From the NCBI GenBank assembly GCA_002496565.1, contig DAKJ01000012.1, positions 1 through 11,675 of the forward strand: a stretch of 11,675 bases of DNA, read 5' to 3'. Below the pieces are notes generated by a model that was not told where the DNA came from, did not search any database, and saw only the letters and a list, made by a program, of their open reading frames with translations. The translations under genes were made by a program, and so were the position numbers. This DNA comes from Methanosarcina sp. UBA289. Lineage in GTDB: Archaea > Halobacteriota > Methanosarcinia > Methanosarcinales > Methanosarcinaceae. Below are positions 6,260-11,675 of the stretch, piece by piece. Each line of letters starts with the position of its first letter. Position 1 is the stretch's first letter.

Positions 6260-6299
6260 ATTCTAATATTCCTCTGCCCAGTTCCAAATCTATAATTCC

Positions 6300-6334
6300 T
6301 TATGGTGAGTGAAAACTATTTCACTTGACCATAA
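6300..6334. promoter_or_regulatory. 14-bp-stem hairpin downstream of the UPF0173 gene
   Basis: TTATGGT (6300-6306) and AGTGAAA (6308-6314) pair with TTTCACT (6319-6325) and ACCATAA (6328-6334), giving two 7-bp helices with a small internal loop and a 4-nt apical loop. TGAGTGAAAA recurs at 6346-6355. It begins 41 bp after the hydrolase stop. It could be a 3' RNA element or a protein site upstream of the first LarA-type gene; no T-tract follows, so I do not call it a terminator. Confidence 0.45.
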
Positions 6335-6468
6335 ATTAACACTTTTGAGTGAAAATAAAAACGATTCTTCTTTACCAGAATTTTAAATGGTTTGCGTCTC
6401 TGGAGGCGAAATCTTTAAAAATAATACATATAATATAAAAAAGTAAGTCTAATTTTAACTACTGAATT

Positions 6469-6490
6469 AAGCTATATACAAGCTATATAC
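6469..6490. repeat. Perfect tandem 11-bp repeat upstream of the first LarA-type gene
   Basis: AAGCTATATAC occurs twice head to tail (6469-6479, 6480-6490). The period is about one DNA turn, so both copies would face the same side of the helix. They lie about 50-70 bp upstream of the TATA-like box, where an activator site could be. The rest of 6260-6564 contains no gene. Confidence 0.75.
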
Positions 6491-6536
6491 TTAAAGCTGC
6501 ATTAAATTTTGATTCTTTATTGTTTACCTATACGAT

Positions 6537-6544
6537 TTTATATA
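6537..6544 (+). promoter_or_regulatory. TATA box of the first LarA-type gene, leaderless-type spacing
   Basis: TTTATATA is centred about 30 bp before the ATG at 6571. Normal archaeal spacing puts transcription start at about 6567, leaving almost no leader. There is no ribosome site before the ATG. The second LarA-type gene has the same arrangement, and TTGTTTA 15-22 bp upstream of the box is also conserved. Confidence 0.6.
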
Positions 6545-6570
6545 ATTAATACTAAGACATCGGAATGACC

Positions 6571-7833
6571 ATGACTAAAAATGTAAAAACGATTCCATTC
6601 GCGTTTGGAAGGGGGATTTCGGAGCTGAATATACCTGAGAAAAATATATCCAGTATTATTCTGCCTTCGGAATCGGAAATAAAGGAAGAAGGGGCTTCCC
6701 TTATTAAAAAAGCGCTTGAAACTCCTATAAAATGTAACAGGCTTTCTGAGATTGTAAACCAGGATTCGAAAGTTGCCATCATCGTTAGTGATGTTACTAG
6801 GCCAACTCCTACTGCAAAAATTCTTCCTCCTCTACTTGAAGAACTTTATCTTGGAGGGGCAAAGGACGAAAACATTACTATTGTCTTTGCTCTGGGACTC
6901 CACCGCCAGCAGACTGAAGAAGAGTGTCGCCAGCTTGTAGGGAAAGAGATTTTTGAAAAAATAAGGTGTACCCAGCACGACAGGAAAAGGTGCAGGTTGC
7001 TTGGGAAAACAAGTTTCGGAACACCAGTCGAGGTCTTCGAAGAAGTCGCTGACTCCGACATTATCATAAGCACAGGCACGCTGGAATTTCACTATTATGC
7101 TGGATACGGAGGAGGAGGAAAGTCCATCCTTCCAGGAGTCAGTTCGGAAAAATCCATACTTTCTTTCCATAGCTTTTATAGCAAAGTTTTTGAAGGTGAT
7201 CCTCTCTCAGGCCGAGCCGACAGTCCGGCAAGAAAGAATATTGAGGAAGCTGCAAGGATTGCAGGCCTTGACTTTATTCTTAATGTCATAATTAACAGCA
7301 AAAAAGAGATTGTTGCTGCCGTTGCAGGTGATCTTGTCGAAGCCCACAGGAAAGGCGCAAAGTATGTTGATGCCATGTATAAAGTGCCCGTAGAGCCTGC
7401 AGATGCCGTAGTTGTTTCCTGTGGAGGCTTTCCAAAGGATATCAACCTCTATCAAGCAACAAAATCCCTTGAGCATGCCATTCCTGCCGTAAAAAGAGGG
7501 GGTTCAATCATCCTTGTAGCCGAATGTGCCGAGGGAATAGGAAACAAGGTTTACGAATGCTGGAACAGGGAATGCAGGGATCCTGAAGACGCAGTTGAAC
7601 GTTTCAGAAATTGTTTTGAGTTCGGCGGGCATAAAGCTGCTATTGTCGGAAAGACCGCAAAAGAATTCAAACTTTACCTAGTCTCAAAGCTCCCGAAAGA
7701 GGAAAGCGAAAAAGCCTTCTTTACTCCCGTAAAAAGCATAGATGAAGCACTTGAAAAGGTATTTTCCGAGAATCCCGAAGCTAAAGTTCATATTATGCCT
7801 GAAGGAGGATGGACCCTTCCTGTAATGGAGTAA
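6571..7833 (+). CDS. LarA-family nickel-pincer 2-hydroxyacid racemase/epimerase, copy 1
   Basis: Member of the LarA superfamily, which interconverts stereoisomers of 2-hydroxy acids using a covalently held nickel-pincer nucleotide. The frame opens at ATG 6565, but ATG 6571 (420 aa) aligns with the start of copy 2 and has the same distance to the TATA box. Numbering from 6565, with Lactobacillus LarA residues in brackets: SDVTRPTP, Asp76/Arg79 (72/75); GLHR His113 (108); His138 in TQHD; EFHYYAGYGGGGKS, His176 (174) and the cofactor-anchoring Lys186 (184); His202 (200); LYQATK, Tyr296/Gln297/Lys300 (294/295/298). The region of Trp358 instead reads FEFGGHKAA (His356). The loop after His202 is three residues longer than in copy 2. 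The pincer-synthesis genes larB, larC and larE are not in the window. The substrate cannot be told: lactate is only one option. Confidence 0.9.
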   Translation: MTKNVKTIPFAFGRGISELNIPEKNISSIILPSESEIKEEGASLIKKALETPIKCNRLSEIVNQDSKVAIIVSDVTRPTPTAKILPPLLEELYLGGAKDENITIVFALGLHRQQTEEECRQLVGKEIFEKIRCTQHDRKRCRLLGKTSFGTPVEVFEEVADSDIIISTGTLEFHYYAGYGGGGKSILPGVSSEKSILSFHSFYSKVFEGDPLSGRADSPARKNIEEAARIAGLDFILNVIINSKKEIVAAVAGDLVEAHRKGAKYVDAMYKVPVEPADAVVVSCGGFPKDINLYQATKSLEHAIPAVKRGGSIILVAECAEGIGNKVYECWNRECRDPEDAVERFRNCFEFGGHKAAIVGKTAKEFKLYLVSKLPKEESEKAFFTPVKSIDEALEKVFSENPEAKVHIMPEGGWTLPVME

Positions 7834-8240
7834 AGAATAATAATTGTCCATAAAAGCAGAAAATCAAGAATTAAATAAATTAGAAAGCCAAGAGCAGAAT
7901 CCGAAAAGGGTAAAATCGGAAAGTAAGGTATCCCGTAATAAATGTAGAAGTGGAATTCTGTAAATAGGGCAGAAAAAGAAATGCTGTAAAAACAGAAAAT
8001 AAGGAATCCTGTAAACAGGCGAAACTAGCAGAGTCCAAAGCCAGTATTCCTTATTTACTTACGGTTAGAGCCATTATTCCTGATTACGGCTGAATTGTAG
8101 ATCAAGACAATTACAGTTTTTCCTTCTTATCTACGGATGATTAATAGATTTAAGCCACAGGTTTGAACTGCTTTTAAATCATATTTTATAGTTGTTTATC
8201 AGTATTATTTTATAGAACAACTGAAAGCGTCGGCATTAAC
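7834..8240. other. Intergenic region between the LarA-type paralogs, with degenerate repeats
   Basis: No gene is seen on either strand. Four degenerate 13-bp elements resembling GGAATYCTGTAAA start at 7927, 7952, 7978 and 8003, a regular 25-26-bp period. The last one sits in the left arm of a long hairpin: 7997-8007 pairs perfectly (11 bp) with 8046-8056 across 38 bp. Another loose direct repeat, AGCCAGTATTCC and AGCCATTATTCC, lies at 8039 and 8069. The promoter of copy 2 occupies the right end. Confidence 0.6.
8208..8213 (+). promoter_or_regulatory. TATA box of the second LarA-type gene, leaderless-type spacing
   Basis: TTTATA, within ATTTTATAG, is centred about 30 bp before the ATG at 8241, and no ribosome site precedes that ATG. 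TTGTTTA upstream, ATTTTATA, and a TCGG-rich stretch ending in ATGACT are shared with copy 1, as if the core promoter had been duplicated with the gene. ATTTTATAG also occurs 24 bp further upstream (8183-8191). Confidence 0.55.
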
Positions 8241-9500
8241 ATGACTGCAAATATAAAGAAAATTCCATTGGCTTTTGGAAGCACGCAGATAGAGCTAAAT
8301 ATTCCTGAGGGAAATATTTCAAGCATAATTTTGCCCTCGGAGCCTGAAATAAAAGAAGGTCCGGCCTTTTTAATTAAAAAAGCGCTTGAAAATCCCATAA
8401 AAAGCCGACGGCTTTCTGAGATTGTAAACCAGGATTCGAGTGTTGTAATTATCGTTAGTGATGTTACGCGGCCGACTCCGACTGCAAAGCTTCTTCCTCC
8501 TCTACTTGAAGAACTTTATCTTGGAGGGGCAAAGGACGAAAACATTACTATTGTCTTTGCTCTCGGGCTCCATCGAAACCAGACTGAAGAAGAATCCCGA
8601 AAACTTGTTGGAGAAGAGATCTACGAAAAGATCCGCTGCATTCAGCATGATACCCTCAGATGCAGACGTATCGGCATAAGTTCCCGCGGAACCCCGATTG
8701 AAATCTTTGAGGATATTCTGGACGCCGATGTTGTTATAGGAACCGGAAGCATTGAATTCCATTATTATGCAGGATACAGTGGGGGAGCAAAGTCGGTGCT
8801 GCCTGGCGTAAGCTCAAGAGAATCCGTTATTACAAACCATAAAATGATGATTGACGAAAAAGCTGTTTCCGGAAGAGTTGATGGCCCTGTAAGGCAGGAC
8901 ATGGAGGAAGCCGCAAAAATTTTCGGCCTTGATTTCATCCTGAATGTGATGCTTGACAGCAAAAAAGAGATAGTTGCTGCCGTTGCAGGTGATCTTGTCG
9001 AGGCCCACAGGCAAGGCGTGGAAGTTGTGGATTCCATGTACAAAGTGCCTGTAGAGCCCGCCGATGCAGTAATCGTTTCCTGTGGAGGTTTTCCTAAAGA
9101 TATTAACCTTTTTCAGGCGAATAAGGCACTTGACAATGCAACCCAGGCTGTAAAAGCAGGAGGTTCCATTATCCTTGTAGCCGAATGTGCCGAGGGGATA
9201 GGAAATCAGGTATATGAGTGCTGGAACAGGGAGTGCCGGAGTCCTGACGAGGCAATCGAGCGTTTCAAAAAATGTTTTGAGTTCGGGGGGCACAAGACTG
9301 CGATCATTGCAAAAGTTTCTAAAAAATTCAGGCTTTACCTGGTATCAAAACTTTCTGACGAAGAAACGAGAAACGCATTCTTTATTCCAATGGCAAGTGT
9401 AGAGGACGCCTTATCTGCAGTGCTTGCGGAAAATCCTGATGCAAAGATTCATCTTATGCCCCACGGAGGGCAGACCCTGCCGGTTAGAATAGATACCTGA
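8241..9500 (+). CDS. LarA-family nickel-pincer 2-hydroxyacid racemase/epimerase, copy 2
   Basis: Close paralog of the preceding gene (419 aa), in the same LarA superfamily. The start ATG 8241 gives MTANIKKIP, matching MTKNVKTIP of copy 1. All main LarA residues are visible: SDVTRPTP (Asp74, Arg77), GLHR (His111), IQHD (His136), EFHYYAGYSGGAKS (His174, Lys184), TNHKMM (His200), and LFQANK (Gln292, Lys295), with Phe291 where LarA and copy 1 have Tyr. The Trp358 region reads FEFGGHKTA (His351). Its active-site loop, NHKMMID, looks more typical of the family than copy 1, so this may be the copy that keeps the ancestral role. It has its own promoter and ends 63 bp from the convergent symporter gene. 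Substrate unknown; the two copies may differ in specificity. Confidence 0.9.
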   Translation: MTANIKKIPLAFGSTQIELNIPEGNISSIILPSEPEIKEGPAFLIKKALENPIKSRRLSEIVNQDSSVVIIVSDVTRPTPTAKLLPPLLEELYLGGAKDENITIVFALGLHRNQTEEESRKLVGEEIYEKIRCIQHDTLRCRRIGISSRGTPIEIFEDILDADVVIGTGSIEFHYYAGYSGGAKSVLPGVSSRESVITNHKMMIDEKAVSGRVDGPVRQDMEEAAKIFGLDFILNVMLDSKKEIVAAVAGDLVEAHRQGVEVVDSMYKVPVEPADAVIVSCGGFPKDINLFQANKALDNATQAVKAGGSIILVAECAEGIGNQVYECWNRECRSPDEAIERFKKCFEFGGHKTAIIAKVSKKFRLYLVSKLSDEETRNAFFIPMASVEDALSAVLAENPDAKIHLMPHGGQTLPVRIDT

Positions 9501-9526
9501 TAATTTCCTATTATGGGCAAAATAAA

Positions 9527-9575
9527 CGAAACAAAATTAAAAATAAAGCGCAGAGGTGCAGGCTTAAACGCCTGC
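9527..9575 (-). terminator. Hairpin plus T-rich tract ending the symporter unit
   Basis: GCAGGC (9558-9563) and GCCTGC (9570-9575) form a perfect 6-bp stem around TTAAAC, which contains the symporter stop codon. Reading on along the minus strand, a T-rich run (CTTTATTTTTAATTTTG) follows within about 15 nt. This resembles an intrinsic terminator for the symporter. The plus strand has no T-run here, so it would not stop copy 2 of LarA. Confidence 0.55.
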
Positions 9576-11222
9576 CGAATCCGCTGCACTGTGTGATGCT
9601 GATTCCGATACTTCTTCTTCATCTTCAAATCTGAGCCTGAAAGCCTTCTTTAGGAACTCTGGTGAGAATTGCGGTGTCATAAGGCTTACCACAATCAGGA
9701 CAAGGAAGGACAGTGGAGTTGCGATTAGGATCGGGTCCACAAGAGGCCAGACACCTGAAAGCAAAGTTTCCTTGCCGAAAATTGCTTGGCAGATTCCCAG
9801 AGGCACTGCTTCTTTTGCATGGACAAAAACCAGCCAGAAGAGACTGCTTATCGAGCCCACAACAAGACTTGCAGTTGCTCCGGCTTTTGTTGTACGTTTC
9901 CAGAACAGTGCTCCTATGTAGAGCGGCAGGAAGGCCGATGTGCACAGCCCCATGAACATGGCAGTAGCTCTTGCAATGATGCTTCCAGGGAGAATGTAAG
10001 CCAGAATAACTGCTACCAGAATGGTAAATGCAATTCCTATTTTTGTAACATGTACTGTGCTTGCGCCGGACTTGCCTTTCATAATACCATGCTGGTAAAC
10101 GTCATACCCTATGGCTGTACCCATTGTATGGAACTGGGCAGCTGCAGTAGACATTGCAGCCGAAAGCAGGCTGAGCATGAAAATTGCTACAAATAGTTCA
10201 GGCATTGCCTGGTTCAGGTATGCGGGAATTATAAGGTCAGTATTTCCGCCCGGAACAACATCAAGGGCAATTTTCCCTACAGTCCTGTAAAAGTATACAT
10301 TAGACAGGGCTCCCACAACATATGCGACTCCTGCCATCATCAGAAGGAAGGGACCTCCTACAGCAACTGCTCTTTTCAAGGAACGGTCGTCTTTCACAGT
10401 CATGAATCTGACTGCAAGCTGTGGCTGCGCAAGTGCTCCTATTCCTACTCCCATTATGATTGTGGAAACCATTGTCCACCAGATTGAGGAATTAAAAGCC
10501 GGCATTGCAGTCCAGCCTCTGTGTCCCTGTTCAACAAGCGCCTGAGGCACAAGGTTTACCATATTAGTAAGAGCCTGGTGAGCTTCTACGACTCCTCCCA
10601 GTTTGCTGTAGGTAAAGACCAGCAGGAAAGTCATTCCTATCAACATAATACTGGCCTGCATCGCATCCACGTACATTACTGAGAGGAGACCGCCTTTAAT
10701 TACATAACAAGCAATGATAACGGTAAAGATCAGAAGAGCGAAGTTATAATTTATTCCAAGCGTAGTCTCAAGAAACCGGCCTGCTCCTATGATCACGCTT
10801 GCAGCGTAAAGCGGCATGAAAACCGCTACAATAAGCCCGGAAAATGCTTGAATAAACCTGGATTGGAAGCGTTTTCCTATGAATTCAGGGTAAGTAATGG
10901 CTCCAAGGTTTAGCCCCATACGCCGGGTTCCAGGACCGAAGACCACGAAGGCGATGAAAATCCCGAAAAAGATGTTCATGAAGACAAGCCACAGAAGTCC
11001 CATTCCTGTGGACGCGGCTACTCCTCCAAATCCTATAATTGCAGAAGTGCTGATAAACGCAGCTCCGTAGGAGAGAGCCATAATTGCCGGGGGTACACTT
11101 CTACCTGCAAGCATATATCCATCGGTCTGGGAACTTTTCTTATATCCCAGCCGGGCAACGTAGAAAGTTAATGCAAAATAAATAACGACAAGAAAAATTA
11201 GAGTTGAAGTACTTACTGCCAT
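9564..11222 (-). CDS. Sodium:solute symporter family (SSS) transporter
   Basis: Integral membrane transporter of the SSS (SLC5-like, PutP/PanF) family, which couples Na+ entry to uptake of an organic solute. The 552 aa and about 13 hydrophobic helices fit the family. ATG 11222 is preceded by a GGAG site. Family marks: the N-terminal LAGRSVPP, GITYPEFIGKRF-type loop (108-119), GGLLSVMYVDAMQ (177-189), and the sodium-site helix SAAMSTAAAQFHTMGTAIGYD (Ser358/Thr359), where a second serine common in PutP-like members is Ala. FLPLYIGALFWKR (431-443) follows, and then a charged, Ser/Ala-rich C-terminal tail. The 53-aa accessory gene lies 97 bp upstream on the same strand, probably in one transcript. 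Substrate unknown: carboxylates are a guess from the convergent LarA-type genes. Confidence 0.92.
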   Translation of the reverse strand: MAVSTSTLIFLVVIYFALTFYVARLGYKKSSQTDGYMLAGRSVPPAIMALSYGAAFISTSAIIGFGGVAASTGMGLLWLVFMNIFFGIFIAFVVFGPGTRRMGLNLGAITYPEFIGKRFQSRFIQAFSGLIVAVFMPLYAASVIIGAGRFLETTLGINYNFALLIFTVIIACYVIKGGLLSVMYVDAMQASIMLIGMTFLLVFTYSKLGGVVEAHQALTNMVNLVPQALVEQGHRGWTAMPAFNSSIWWTMVSTIIMGVGIGALAQPQLAVRFMTVKDDRSLKRAVAVGGPFLLMMAGVAYVVGALSNVYFYRTVGKIALDVVPGGNTDLIIPAYLNQAMPELFVAIFMLSLLSAAMSTAAAQFHTMGTAIGYDVYQHGIMKGKSGASTVHVTKIGIAFTILVAVILAYILPGSIIARATAMFMGLCTSAFLPLYIGALFWKRTTKAGATASLVVGSISSLFWLVFVHAKEAVPLGICQAIFGKETLLSGVWPLVDPILIATPLSFLVLIVVSLMTPQFSPEFLKKAFRLRFEDEEEVSESASHSAADSAGV

Positions 11223-11319
11223 AAAAATAACTCCAGAATAATTTCGGCTACTGTTTTTTCTCAGGAATTCCCAAAAAGGTTTGACTGTAATGAACCTTTA
11301 GAGCAAATCCCGTACCCTT

Positions 11320-11481
11320 TTATTGGTTTTGAGTTACCTGTTTTTGAGTACTGCTTTTTACTGACTGTTCTTCTTTCTCCTCTCTCCAATTCAACAGCCC
11401 ATAAACCATGCACCCGAGTGCACTAAATATACACGCAAGATATGCAAGCCAGATTTGAGGATCATCTATTCCTAATACCAT
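11320..11481 (-). CDS. Symporter small accessory protein (53 aa, one membrane helix)
   Basis: Short gene found by reading the minus strand upstream of the symporter. ATG 11481 is preceded by AAGGTG with a 6-nt spacer, and the stop is TAA at 11320. The protein starts MVLGIDDPQIWLAY, has one hydrophobic helix at about residues 9-30 ending in VYGLLNW, and a charged, Gln-rich hydrophilic tail. The DPQIWLAY and VYG.(L)NW pattern matches, from memory, the family annotated as symporter small accessory protein, coded next to sodium:solute symporters in methanogens and relatives. It probably binds the symporter in the membrane, by analogy with small subunits of other Na+ symporters. It is the first gene of the symporter transcript. 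Family recognition is strong; the mechanism is unknown. Confidence 0.88.
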   Translation of the reverse strand: MVLGIDDPQIWLAYLACIFSALGCMVYGLLNWREEKEEQSVKSSTQKQVTQNQ

Positions 11482-11515
11482 CTACTACACCTTCCTGGAA
11501 AATATCTTGATAATA

Positions 11516-11536
11516 GCTAACATGACACTTGTTAGC
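11516..11536. promoter_or_regulatory. Inverted repeat in the symporter promoter, candidate operator
   Basis: Perfect arms GCTAACA (11516-11522) and TGTTAGC (11530-11536) flank a 7-bp spacer. A TATA-like TTAAATA on the minus strand at 11558-11564 predicts transcription start near 11535, at the edge of the repeat. A bound repressor would block initiation. The leader to ATG 11481 would be about 54 nt. Confidence 0.55.
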
Positions 11537-11557
11537 AATGTACATTAATCCTTTTGC

Positions 11558-11564
11558 TATTTAA
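11558..11564 (-). promoter_or_regulatory. TATA-like box of the symporter transcript
   Basis: TTAAATA on the minus strand lies about 80 bp before the accessory-protein ATG. Other AT-rich candidates exist further upstream (11600-11640), so this choice rests mainly on its spacing to the inverted repeat. Confidence 0.35.
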
Positions 11565-11638
11565 GTATATTGAGTAAGGTAAACTCTAACATAAAGTAAC
11601 TTTATACATTATAAAAATAATTTATTATAATTTGTATA

Positions 11639-11675
11639 ATTCTACTTATTCTACTTATTCCACTTATTCCACTTA
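11639..11675. repeat. 9-bp tandem repeat at the window edge
   Basis: Four units run to the end of the window: ATTCTACTT twice (11639-11656), then ATTCCACTT twice (11657-11674). The array may continue beyond the window. It lies about 75 bp upstream of the symporter TATA-like box. Confidence 0.85.

Noticed and set aside
6565..7833. LarA copy 1 as a decayed duplicate
   Set aside because: The frame is intact and all principal LarA residues are retained, so it is treated as a functional paralog.
7927..8056. CRISPR array
   Set aside because: The repeats are short, degenerate and lack distinct 30-40-bp spacers.
8814..9293. 159-codon minus-strand open frame, with similar frames at 7176-7476 and 6832-7170
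   Set aside because: All are antisense to the LarA-type genes, and matching shadows appear in both paralogs because the coding strands are similar.
9625..10196. Cys- and His-rich frames on both strands
   Set aside because: Out-of-frame readings of the symporter gene; the Cys richness comes from the complement of its Ala/Thr/Gly codons.

Overview
The window reads like a chromosomal segment of a Methanosarcina-type methanogenic archaeon. The main evidence is protein resemblance: a DUF2117-like archaeal protein, a sodium:solute symporter preceded by a tiny one-helix accessory protein, UPF0173-type and LarA-type enzymes. AT-rich intergenic DNA, archaeal TATA-like boxes and GGAG/GGTG ribosome sites agree. 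The species cannot be fixed from the sequence alone. No rRNA, tRNA, CRISPR array, insertion sequence or origin was seen.

Left part (1-2300): a dienelactone-hydrolase-like alpha/beta hydrolase (+) whose usual catalytic histidine position is Asn, then a convergent CDF-type Zn/Cd-class efflux transporter (-). The CDF promoter carries an inverted repeat over its predicted transcription start, and a 13-bp tandem repeat overlaps the CDF stop codon.

Centre-left (2300-4150): a radical SAM/SPASM protein (-) with a full set of SPASM cysteines. About 350 bp upstream on the same strand lies an unlisted 43-codon gene with a GGTGA ribosome site. It encodes a Pro/Gly/Tyr-rich peptide ending in two tandem P-[IL]-Y-G-V heptads, in a GC-rich island inside very AT-rich DNA. 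I infer a candidate peptide-modification (RiPP-like) pair; this is the most interesting part of the window.

Centre (4150-6260): a DUF2117-like protein (-) and an UPF0173-family metallo-beta-lactamase-fold hydrolase (+), divergently transcribed from a region holding three 15-bp direct repeats.

Right (6260-9500): two tandem LarA-family (nickel-pincer 2-hydroxyacid racemase/epimerase) paralogs, each with its own, related core promoter. TATA-to-ATG spacing suggests leaderless or nearly leaderless transcripts. A 73-bp stretch is identical between the copies, which suggests gene conversion. Convergent to them (9564-11481) is a two-gene unit: a 53-aa small accessory protein and a 552-aa sodium:solute symporter, with an inverted-repeat operator candidate in front. 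A working hypothesis is that the symporter and the racemases handle related carboxylates or hydroxy acids, but they are separately and convergently transcribed.
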